This document shows positions 1-6,081 of a DNA stretch of 11,327 nucleotides, piece after piece. Origin of the DNA: Candidatus Atribacteria bacterium (GTDB taxonomy: Bacteria; Atribacterota; Atribacteria; Atribacterales; Atribacteraceae); assembly GCA_026390275.1 (NCBI GenBank), contig JAPLGF010000208.1:1-11327 (forward strand), in the 5' to 3' direction. Position 1 is the stretch's first letter. Every line of letters begins with the position of its first letter. The notes below the pieces were generated by a model that was not told the origin of the DNA, ran no database searches, and saw nothing but the letters and a program-made list of their open reading frames with translations. Both the position numbers and the translations under genes were made by a program.

Positions 1-384
1 TGAGAGGGCAAATCCGTTGGCGTAACAGGACCCGCTCCCCACAATGGATCCGCAGAAAAAATTGTGATCGGCATCAACCCACTGCATGGGGCCGCTCGTC
101 CCATTGCTGGGACCTCCCATCCGGCCGAGCATTTCGCAAAAAATCGACCGAGGACTGGCTCCTTTCGCCATAGCATGTCCCTGGGGACGATGGGTGGATA
201 CCACAAAATCTTCCGGTTTCAGGGAGGCACAGACTCCCGCCGCTACCGCTTCTTCCCCGGCGTAGGGGTGGAACCCATCCATCACCAGATCTTTCAGTTT
301 CAACGGCACGATATGTTCGTCGACATACCGAATCTCGAGCATCTTTTGGTACAGGTGAAGAACATCATCACTACGATAATTCAT
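1..384 (-). CDS. Thiamine-diphosphate-dependent dehydrogenase E1 component, alpha subunit (partial, N-terminal 128 residues)
   Basis: Reading leftward from an ATG at 384, the frame stays open to the window edge. The product starts MNYRSDDVLHLYQKMLEIRY and resembles the N-terminus of pyruvate/acetoin/2-oxoacid dehydrogenase E1-alpha subunits. Visible family landmarks are the LYQKMLEIR helix, a GFHPYAGEEAVAAGV block matching the usual HLYIGQEAVAVG, the THRPQGHAMAKGAS block matching THRGHGHALAKG, and GSIVGSGSCYANGFAL matching the GIVG...G.ALA segment. The TPP-binding GDG...N motif would lie beyond the window. The block that normally reads GKGGSMH is GTSGPMQW here, so this is a divergent member and its substrate cannot be named. 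AAAGGAGG precedes the start. The start lies 14 bp inside the upstream cyclase gene, so the two are probably translationally coupled. The beta subunit is not visible. Confidence 0.85.
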   Translation of the reverse strand, partial: MNYRSDDVLHLYQKMLEIRYVDEHIVPLKLKDLVMDGFHPYAGEEAVAAGVCASLKPEDFVVSTHRPQGHAMAKGASPRSIFCEMLGRMGGPSNGTSGPMQWVDADHNFFCGSIVGSGSCYANGFALS

Positions 385-1057
385 CCCGTAAAGCCTCCTT
401 TCTGATTGCCACGACCCGAACCGGGCTGGCATCCAGTCCTTCCACGGCTAAGGGAAGAATGAATACCAAATATTTCCCATTTTCGATTTTTTCTAAGTTG
501 GTGAGTGATTCGATCACCGGGATGTTCGCCTTAAAAAGGGCAGTGTGGTTGGGCTGAAAATCGGTTCCCGGGATCTCCAGACCGGCAGCATCGGTCCCCA
601 AGCAGGCGATGCCCTGGTCAATGAGCCAGTGGGTGGCTTCTTCGGTGAGGTAGGACATTTCCATCCAGCGTTCGCTCCGGAAATACTGATCCATCCCGTT
701 ACGGATGAAAACGATATCGTTTTGGTGAATGAGGGTATCGTACTTTTTGACTTCCTCCAGGGTGATGGCCTCGTCACCCTTCTTCGTGCTAAAATCCATG
801 ACCACACAGTTTCCGATCAGGCGATGCACCGGGTAATCAGCGATATCCAGTCCCTCTTTTAAATGATGGTAGGGGGCTTCAATGTGGGTACTCACATGGG
901 TGCAATAGGATACTTCACCCAGGATATACCAGACATCAGCCCGGTGGGCAGTGTGCGGCAGGGTCTTGGCAATGTCGTCGATCTTGATCTCCAGCTTAAA
1001 GTTCTCTTTTCCCGGGATGATTCTCTGGCTGAGTTCGATTACCGCTTCCTTCTTCAT
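371..1057 (-). CDS. Cyclase family protein (kynurenine formamidase-like metal-dependent hydrolase)
   Basis: The 228-residue product matches the cyclase/KynB-type fold (Pfam PF04199), a family of metal-dependent amidases and hydrolases of about 200-250 residues, so the length is normal. The metal-site motif, usually HxGTHxDxPxH, reads H54-V-S-T-H58-I-E60-A-P-Y-H64, with Gly to Ser and Asp to Glu changes. Further family signatures are PVHRLIGNCVVMDFS, the NGMDQYF segment, GTDAAGLE (usual G.D..S.E), NHTALF with a conserved His, and PVIESLTNLE with a conserved Glu. No signal peptide is visible, so it is probably cytoplasmic. AAAGGAGAG precedes the ATG. It is followed by an overlapping E1-alpha gene and preceded by an importer gene, suggesting a role in breaking down an imported compound; the substrate is unknown. 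Family is confident, true reaction is not. Confidence 0.88.
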   Translation of the reverse strand: MKKEAVIELSQRIIPGKENFKLEIKIDDIAKTLPHTAHRADVWYILGEVSYCTHVSTHIEAPYHHLKEGLDIADYPVHRLIGNCVVMDFSTKKGDEAITLEEVKKYDTLIHQNDIVFIRNGMDQYFRSERWMEMSYLTEEATHWLIDQGIACLGTDAAGLEIPGTDFQPNHTALFKANIPVIESLTNLEKIENGKYLVFILPLAVEGLDASPVRVVAIRKEALRDELS

Positions 1058-1109
1058 GACATATCTCTCCTTTAATCAGCTTTCGAAAAAAATGACTGCA
1101 TTCTAACAT

Positions 1110-1139
1110 TTTATACCATGATGAGACTCACTTTAACAA
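1110..1139 (-). promoter_or_regulatory. Candidate sigma-70 promoter for the cyclase/E1 genes
   Basis: On the minus strand TTGTTA (1134-1139) and TATAAA (1110-1115) are separated by 18 bp in an AT-rich stretch, about 50 nt before the cyclase start. It may let the cyclase and E1 genes be expressed independently of the damaged importer genes upstream. Sequence match only. Confidence 0.4.
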
Positions 1140-1142
1140 TTT

Positions 1143-1184
1143 CTATCCATTTTTTAAAATCTTTGCCAATTCCACCTTTTTCAT
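1143..1184 (-). pseudogene. 13-codon stub overlapping the permease stop; possible remnant of a lost second (MalG-type) permease
   Basis: The permease stop TGA is followed directly by TG, so an ATG overlaps it as in coupled genes. The frame reads MKKVELAKILKNG and then stops. MalF-type permease genes are usually followed at once by a MalG-type permease whose short cytoplasmic N-terminus is Lys-rich like this. Only about 125 bp separate the permease from the cyclase gene, far too little for a permease. Shifting by one base after KILK would extend the frame to KWIEIVKVSLIMV before a stop. That the stub derives from a deleted permease is inference. Confidence 0.35.
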
Positions 1185-2041
1185 CAGTACACATTCCGCA
1201 TGCGGCGGAGCAGTAAACTACTCAGAATAGTTATCATGATCAGAAAGATGATGGACAGGGTGGAAGCATACCCGATATTAAAGAATTCTAAACCCTGACG
1301 GAAGATGTACATACCCAAAACTTCGGTGGTGGTTCCCGGGCCCCCCTGGGTCAATGCAAAGGGAATATCGAACACCTTCAAAGAATAAACGGTTTTGAAG
1401 GCGATGGCAGTCATCAGTATCGGCGTCAGCATGGGAATGGTGACATAACGAAGAATCTGCCTTGGACGGGCGCCGTCCACGATGGCCGCTTCGTACGGTT
1501 CGATGGGGAGGCTTTGAAGGCCGGCCAGGAAGATGATGAAGGTAAAGGGGGTCCACTGCCAGATATCCAGCATCATGATCGTCACTTTCGCCGTCCCAGC
1601 AGTGGCCAGCCAATTGATGGGAGCGATTCCGATCCGGGACAGAACGGCATTGATCGGTCCATATTCTTCATGAAAGAGTAACACTCCGATATAAGCTACT
1701 GCCACCGGGGCGGCAAAGAGCGGCAGGGTCATGATGGCGCGAAAAGTTTTAGTACCCTGAATTTCTTTATTAAAAAGAAGGGCTAAAAAAAACCCGAGGA
1801 CGACTTCTGTTATGACCGTGACCACAACAAATTGAAAGGTAAACCATAAACTTCCCAGCATCCGTACGTCGATCACAGCACTGGCGTAGTTTTTAATTCC
1901 GATAAAACGGGATGGCATCCCGAACGTCCAGTCCATGAAACTGGTACGGAGGATATAGAGAAGAGGAAATATATTGATTGATAAAACCCAGACGATAAGA
2001 GGGAGAAGAAAATAATACTTGATTGTTTTATCTTTGAGCAT
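1184..2041 (-). CDS. Carbohydrate-type ABC transporter permease (MalF/UgpA family)
   Basis: The 285-residue integral membrane protein has about six hydrophobic segments, near residues 11-30, 65-87, 100-122, 155-175, 203-222 and 258-278. The family's cytoplasmic EAA loop, which contacts the ATPase, is clear at 184-203: EAAIVDGARPRQILRYVTIP. The TQGGPGTTTEVL segment near 231-242 is also typical of MalF/UgpA/LacF permeases, and 285-310 residues is normal length. It would form a channel with a second permease and an ATPase in the inner membrane, fed by the periplasmic binding protein encoded just upstream. Neither the second permease nor the ATPase is in the window. The start at 2041 fits the N-terminal KDKTIKYYFLLPL pattern. 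A long hairpin lies between it and the binding-protein gene. Substrate unknown. Confidence 0.92.
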   Translation of the reverse strand: MLKDKTIKYYFLLPLIVWVLSINIFPLLYILRTSFMDWTFGMPSRFIGIKNYASAVIDVRMLGSLWFTFQFVVVTVITEVVLGFFLALLFNKEIQGTKTFRAIMTLPLFAAPVAVAYIGVLLFHEEYGPINAVLSRIGIAPINWLATAGTAKVTIMMLDIWQWTPFTFIIFLAGLQSLPIEPYEAAIVDGARPRQILRYVTIPMLTPILMTAIAFKTVYSLKVFDIPFALTQGGPGTTTEVLGMYIFRQGLEFFNIGYASTLSIIFLIMITILSSLLLRRMRNVY

Positions 2042-2070
2042 GATTTTCCCGTCCTTATTTCGGTCGAGGT

Positions 2071-2100
2071 GAGAGGGGAAGACAGCTGTCCTCCCCTCTC
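2071..2100 (-). promoter_or_regulatory. Near-perfect 30-nt intercistronic hairpin
   Basis: GAGAGGGGA pairs with TCCCCTCTC around GACAGCTGTC; the only mismatch in the 13-bp arms is one A/C pair. In the direction of transcription no T-run follows, so it is not a standard intrinsic terminator. Hairpins between a binding-protein gene and its permease gene commonly stabilise the upstream message and lower permease yield; that role is inferred here. Confidence 0.6.
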
Positions 2101-2108
2101 TGTGGTTT

Positions 2109-3568
2109 TTATTTCATGTACTTCGGAGGTTCTTGACCGTAATTCACCATCTGCTGATAGTAGATCTTCAGCCCATCGCGGCCAAAGGTGTCAAGAATCT
2201 TGTTCCACTCGATTTCGGTGGCGGCCAGGGCAGCTGCCGGAGTTTCTGTTCCCAGGAGAGCATTGTTGATATGGATATCGAGGGAGTTCAGGAACTGCGG
2301 AGCGCCAGGGATCCGGAAGAATTCCTGGTAAGCATCCATCTCGTAGTAGTTCTGCCAGCAGGCGGAGAGGAAGTTCAGGACATCTTCTTTGTCCCATCCG
2401 GCATCCAGGTATCCCTTAATGGAACCAGTACCTTTTCCATTACTGATCTCCGGCGGGAAGTCGTAGATTTTTCCGAAATCGATCCCATCCCATCCGGAGT
2501 AGGTCATCGGTTCCAGATTCTTTCTCTGGGCGATGAAGGACAGGAAGTGGTAGGCCGCATCCGGGTGGGTATCGGTGCGCAGAGGAGTTTTCCTTTGATG
2601 ATGGACTTTTCGGCCTCTTGTGCCAGAGATCCGATGTCGCCAGGGTTGATACAGACGGCGGCATGTCCCTTCAGGAAGTTATCCCACCCTTCGGCGAGAT
2701 CCCATCCCAGGCTCCCTTTGGGGGCAGACTGGAACATCCGGACGTAATCTTCCAAAGCTTTAACCGAACCAGGGTTATTGATGGCCGGTTCCATGGTTTC
2801 CGGGTTGAAGAAAGAGGTGTTGTGGAACGCATCCACCTTCGGACCCGGCATGGTGATGTACGGCGCGAGCCAGGCCATGAAGTAGAACACGCCCTGGGCA
2901 CCAACCCGAAGCGGCATGACGTTACCGTAATCGTCCTTACCATCGCCGTTCCAATCCCAGCCATTGAAGAAATCGCAGTAATCAAGGTACTGATCGGTGT
3001 TCTTTGGTGGCCAGGTCAGGTCATAACCGTATTTCTCTTTGAACTTCTTCTGGTAATCAGGATTGGCGAAAGCGTCTTTCCGGCCGTAGACGATCCAGCT
3101 GTCGGAATCATTCAGAACGCCGTAGAGTTTCCCACCCCATTTGTACAGAGCAGCAAGCGGTGGCCCTTCTTCGTTGATGTCCCAGGCGGGGTACTTTCCG
3201 GACTTATCGTTGTAGAAATCATCGAGAGGAATAATGAAGTTTCCGGCGATCAAATCACCGTACATGGTGCCGCACGGTTCCATGACATCATACTTGCCGG
3301 CACCGGTGATCAAATCGGTTTTTATTTTGGTGGGGAGCTGGGCAAACGGGATTTCAACGATGTTCACTTTCCCACCAGTCAGTTCTTCCCAGGCTTGTCG
3401 GTACAGGTACAGCGGTCCGGAAATGGGACCTTTCACTCCTCCTGCCAGGGTTGCGATGGTGACGGTAATCCCATCGAACATCTTCTTATCCTGGGCGAGA
3501 GCAAAACTGGAGGTAGCAATGAGGATAAAGATTACTGAAACAACAACCAACCAACTATTTTTGCGCAT
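2109..3568 (-). pseudogene. Carbohydrate-type ABC transporter substrate-binding protein, frame broken near 2565-2590
   Basis: The first frame runs from ATG 3568 to a stop at 2504 (354 residues). A second frame, ending at 2109, carries the C-terminal third. The first part has a Sec signal peptide with likely cleavage after ALA at residue 25, then a family-1 solute-binding protein (MalE/UgpB-like) with the VNIVEIPFAQLPTKIKTDL block and a hinge segment WGGKLYGVL. An EF-hand-like loop, DWNGDGKDDYG, may bind calcium. Frame 1 is family-like through GKLLCAPIP; frame 2 picks up at RTDTHPDAAYHFLSFIAQ and continues to KYMK. The shift equals loss of 3n+1 bases. Homologues usually have several tens of residues between the AP-P element and the HPDAA helix, so an internal deletion fits better than a single lost base, but an assembly error is possible. 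GGAGGG precedes the start. Confidence 0.8.
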
Positions 3569-3627
3569 TTGTGGTAGCCCTCCTTCACTCTAAACTGTGA
3601 CGTTTCTTCACTCCATTACGGGAAAAA

Positions 3628-3665
3628 GGTCCGGTAGAAAAAAGGACCAGCGAGCTTTTGTGGTC
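3628..3665 (-). promoter_or_regulatory. Leader hairpins with T-runs upstream of the binding-protein gene (attenuator-like)
   Basis: In the roughly 200-nt leader, GACCA and TGGTC (plus-strand 3645-3649 and 3661-3665) can pair; on the minus strand they are followed by one C and six T. TGGTCC can instead pair with GGACC (3628-3632 with 3644-3648), and that hairpin is followed by five T. The two pairings exclude each other. Stems are only 5 bp, so this is weak evidence for attenuation. Confidence 0.3.
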
Positions 3666-3730
3666 TACCTCCTCCCTTCTCTGGTTTAATGATGCTTCTC
3701 TTCTTATTGATAAACAAAAACAGGTAACAC

Positions 3731-3766
3731 TTGCTCATTTGAGCAAATGCCCAATGCATTTACTCA
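3731..3766. promoter_or_regulatory. Operator-like cluster of inverted half-sites just downstream of the promoter
   Basis: TTGCTC-ATTT-GAGCAA (3731-3746) is a perfect inverted repeat. Overlapping it, TGAGCAAATGC (3740-3750) and GCATTTACTCA (3756-3766) form an 11-bp inverted repeat with one mismatch and a 5-bp spacer. The sites begin at about the predicted transcription start, a usual position for a repressor. There is no central CG as in typical LacI operators, and no regulator gene is in the window. Confidence 0.55.
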
Positions 3767-3774
3767 CCTGCAAT

Positions 3775-3803
3775 ACTTTAAAGGAGGGGATGTTTTTTGT
3801 CAA
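3775..3803 (-). promoter_or_regulatory. Sigma-70-like promoter of the importer operon
   Basis: Consensus TTGACA (3798-3803) and TAAAGT (3775-3780) are spaced 17 bp on the minus strand. Transcription would start near 3768, giving a leader of about 200 nt and placing the inverted half-sites immediately downstream. Confidence 0.65.
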
Positions 3804-3816
3804 GGGGGGAAACCAA

Positions 3817-3864
3817 TGAACAGTCATCAGTGAATAGTGAAAAAATGGGGAACTGGGGAATTGG
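3817..3864 (+). repeat. Heptamer/octamer composite intergenic repeat
   Basis: TGAACAG, TCATCAG and TGAATAG follow one another in exact seven-base phase (3817-3837). After a TGAAAAAA linker come the octamers TGGGGAAC and TGGGGAAT (3846-3861). The same layout, heptamers then two octamers, occurs on the opposite strand at 9201-9256. Confidence 0.55.
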
Positions 3865-3881
3865 TTTAAAATGATAAGATG

Positions 3882-3910
3882 GAAATTGGGGAGCTCCGAT
3901 TCCCCATTTC
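3882..3910 (-). terminator. Terminator-like hairpin after the URO-D-family gene
   Basis: GAAATGGGGA pairs with TCCCCAATTTC (one bulged base, 8-nt loop) about 10 nt after the stop codon. On the minus strand it is followed by a T-rich run with an interrupted T-tract (CATCTTATCATTTT). The imperfect T-tract lowers confidence. Confidence 0.5.
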
Positions 3911-3920
3911 TCCCCTTCTT

Positions 3921-5060
3921 TTATCCGATCGGGTACCGGCCGTATTGGTAGGCGGTGTCGAAGAGGGCGATGATGTTCTCGGGGGGGACATCGGCCTGGA
4001 TATTGTGTCCGGCAGAGAAGATGTAACCCCCTCCTGGAGCCAGATATTTGATTTTGTTCTTCGCCTCGGCACGGACTTCATCGGGAGTTCCCTGGGGGAG
4101 GATGGATTGGTTGGAGATGTTGGAGTAGAAAACGAGCCGGTCACCGTACATTTCTTTAATGCGGGCGGGGTTCCCCATCTCCGCCGCGGTGGCTTGAAGG
4201 GGATGGAGCACATCGATTCCGACATCGATCAAGTCACCCATGATCCACAGGACAGAACCACAGGAATGGAGCGCTACTTTCGCGTTCGTTTTTTTCCTGA
4301 CCGCATCAATGAAGATACGGTACCGGTCTTTGAAGATTTTCCGGAACATCTTCGGGCTCATGATGGGGCCGGTCTGGATTCCCCAGTCATCACCCATCCA
4401 TACCACTTCGATGACATCTCCCACTTCCTCCAGGTAGGCATTGAAGAAATCAACTTCCCACTCCAGAATCCGATCCACCAGGGCTTCAATGAGGTCCGGT
4501 TCATACACCAGTCTTTCCATGTACTCCTGGTAACCCATGAGTTCTGATGACAGGTAAAAAAGAGAAGCAGCGTTTCCACCCATCACCGCGTAGCTGGTGT
4601 GGTCATAGAACGTTTTTGCTCTTTCCCGTAATCCGACGAAGCGTGCCGGGTCGGTCGGGTTGGGCATCCGGTATTTTTTGATATCTTCTAAGGTACAGCC
4701 CGCCAAGGGTTGGGCGATATTATCATCATAGAATCCGATATTCTTCCGGCGGACTCCCCATTCATCCCACCAGCTCTTATCTGGTTCGATGCGCAATTCG
4801 TACCCCGCTTCCGCTCCGGCAAAGACATACCGGGTATCCGCACGGAGCCGATTCAGGACACTCTCCTTACAAACCGCCAGATGCTGCACCTGATCGTAAA
4901 ACTGAATGTCATCCGTTTCACCCAGGTATTGCAGGAGATTCCGGTACGCCACTTCGTGGAGCCCGTTGTGAAAATCCTGTCCCACATCGATTGGAATCCG
5001 ATCCGGCTCCAGATGATTCAGCGCTCTGCGGAACCGTTCTCTCGAAGTCATTTCCCTCAT
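3921..5060 (-). CDS. Uroporphyrinogen decarboxylase (URO-D) family protein, methyltransferase-like branch
   Basis: The 379-residue protein begins MREMTSRERFRRALNHLEPDRIPID, a hallmark opening of the URO-D family (PF01208), which includes true HemE and the zinc-dependent corrinoid methyltransferases (MtaA/MtbA type). Landmarks are GDDWGIQTGPIMSP (223-236), ALHSCGSV (264-270), DVLHPLQATAAEMG and GGGYIFSAGHNIQADVPPENI (343-363). H265 and C267 match the zinc ligands of the methyltransferase branch; the third ligand, normally a Cys, may be replaced by H352. The arginine-rich HemE N-terminal motif and other heme genes are absent, so it is probably not HemE. The substrate is unknown. GGAAGGAG lies 8 nt before ATG 5060, so that start is preferred over the ATG at 5051. 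It has its own promoter and a likely terminator, so it is probably a single-gene unit. Confidence 0.88.
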   Translation of the reverse strand: MREMTSRERFRRALNHLEPDRIPIDVGQDFHNGLHEVAYRNLLQYLGETDDIQFYDQVQHLAVCKESVLNRLRADTRYVFAGAEAGYELRIEPDKSWWDEWGVRRKNIGFYDDNIAQPLAGCTLEDIKKYRMPNPTDPARFVGLRERAKTFYDHTSYAVMGGNAASLFYLSSELMGYQEYMERLVYEPDLIEALVDRILEWEVDFFNAYLEEVGDVIEVVWMGDDWGIQTGPIMSPKMFRKIFKDRYRIFIDAVRKKTNAKVALHSCGSVLWIMGDLIDVGIDVLHPLQATAAEMGNPARIKEMYGDRLVFYSNISNQSILPQGTPDEVRAEAKNKIKYLAPGGGYIFSAGHNIQADVPPENIIALFDTAYQYGRYPIG

Positions 5061-5078
5061 GTTCTCAACTCCTTCCTG

Positions 5079-5106
5079 TAATCAGTAATCAGTAATCAGT
5101 AATCAG
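5079..5106 (-). repeat. Four perfect tandem TAATCAG heptamers next to the URO-D ribosome binding site
   Basis: Four exact copies of TAATCAG (CTGATTA on the minus strand) occupy 28 bp and end a few bases before the GGAAGGAG sequence of the URO-D-family gene. They lie in its predicted 5' untranslated leader. Seven-base unit length matches the other repeat loci at 3817 and 9153. Confidence 0.85.
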
Positions 5107-5203
5107 ATATTCATATCAGTTTCTGACACCAGAGGTGAAGGAAACCGGATCACTCTTCTCTTCCCCTTGCTCCTTTTCTCCCTCCGTACCCCAGCACAAT
5201 TCC

Positions 5204-5231
5204 ATAATATATTTCTTTATTGAGATGTCAA
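5204..5231 (-). promoter_or_regulatory. Sigma-70 promoter for the URO-D-family gene
   Basis: TTGACA (5226-5231) and TATTAT (5204-5209) are separated by 16 bp on the minus strand. The predicted start near 5197 gives a purine-rich leader of about 135 nt that includes the TAATCAG array. Confidence 0.65.
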
Positions 5232-5232
5232 G

Positions 5233-5269
5233 TTGATGGAAAATGTAAAATGTGATTTTATGGTACCAT
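5233..5269 (+). promoter_or_regulatory. Candidate promoter for the AIM24-family gene with a palindrome at the start site
   Basis: TTGATG (5233-5238), a 17-bp spacer, a TGA extension and TTTTAT (5256-5261) form a weak extended -10 promoter pointing right. The perfect 10-bp palindrome ATGGTACCAT (5260-5269) overlaps the -10 end and expected start, where an operator could sit. The divergent -35 element for the URO-D-family gene ends 2 bp away. Confidence 0.35.
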
Positions 5270-5314
5270 GTCTCAGAAGGTATTATCATCTGATGGATCC
5301 GGGAGGTGGAATGA

Positions 5315-5989
5315 ATGAAATACGAATTGATGGGGATAGGTGCGTATCCGGCGGTGAAAGTGATGCTCGGCCGGGGGGAGAAACTCACCGCAGAGTCGGG
5401 GGCGATGGTGAGTATGAAGGCGGTGGATATTGAAACGACTTCGCGGGGAGGGATCATGGGAGGATTGAAGCAGAAACTCCTGGGGGGAGAAAGTTTTTTT
5501 GTGAACCATTTCACCTCCCCAAATGATGGAGGAGAGGTGGTTCTGGCTCCGATTTTGCCAGGTGATATCCAGGTGCGGGAATTACACGGTGAGACGGTGT
5601 ATCTCCAGTCGGGGGCGTATCTTGGTGTGGTGGGAAATCTGGATGTGGATACGAAATGGAAAGGATGGAAGAATTTTTTCGCCGGAGAGGGTTTTTTCAT
5701 GCTCAAGATCAGTGGGAACGGGACCCTTTTCTATAATTGTTTTGGAGCCATGTACGAAGTCAATATTTCTTCCGGTCAGACGCACGTGGTGGATACCGGT
5801 CATATCGTCATGTTCGATGAAGGATTGAGCTATGCCGTGCGGACCTTTGGAGGAGTAAAGTCTTTTCTCTTTTCTGGTGAGGGATTGGTTGCGGAATTCA
5901 CCGGGAGCGGTAAACTCATGGTTCAGACCCGCAACATCCCTGGTTTCGTGAGCTGGATGGCAGCTCATCTCCCGACGAAGACGAGCTGA
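5315..5989 (+). CDS. AIM24/TIGR00266 family protein
   Basis: The 224-residue product matches the TIGR00266/AIM24 family (PF01987), beta-rich proteins found widely in bacteria and as yeast mitochondrial Aim24; the bacterial function is not established. Signatures are AESGAMVSM (26-34), GGLKQKLLGGESFF (49-62), a glycine-rich middle with YLQSGAYLG, and GLVAEFTGSGKLMVQTRN (190-207). Length is normal and no signal peptide or membrane helix is visible, so it is probably cytoplasmic. GGAGG lies 8 nt upstream of ATG 5315; an ATG four bases earlier is in another frame. It is divergent from the URO-D-family gene and convergent with the c-di-GMP gene, so it is probably monocistronic. Confidence 0.93.
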   Translation: MKYELMGIGAYPAVKVMLGRGEKLTAESGAMVSMKAVDIETTSRGGIMGGLKQKLLGGESFFVNHFTSPNDGGEVVLAPILPGDIQVRELHGETVYLQSGAYLGVVGNLDVDTKWKGWKNFFAGEGFFMLKISGNGTLFYNCFGAMYEVNISSGQTHVVDTGHIVMFDEGLSYAVRTFGGVKSFLFSGEGLVAEFTGSGKLMVQTRNIPGFVSWMAAHLPTKTS

Positions 5990-5990
5990 A

Positions 5991-6037
5991 AGAGAAAGTG
6001 ATCACTGCTTCTCTCTCCTTCCGATTTTCGGGAGAGA
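5991..6037. terminator. Two adjacent hairpins in the convergent gap (possible transcript ends)
   Basis: Just after the AIM24-family stop codon, AGAGAA and TTCTCT enclose the palindrome GTGATCAC (5991-6014). TCTCTC and GAGAGA then enclose CCGA-TTT-TCGG (6012-6037). The two share a few bases, so only one forms fully. No T-tract follows on either strand, so this is not a standard intrinsic terminator. Its position between two convergent genes is the main support. Confidence 0.3.
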
Positions 6038-6081
6038 CGGGGGAACTCGCGAAAAGTCACCATTGATCTTTAACTCCCCAA

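Noticed and set aside
2618..3538. 306-codon open frame on the plus strand opposite the binding-protein gene
   Set aside because: The opposite strand has a signal peptide and conserved binding-protein motifs; this frame has none and is a shadow.
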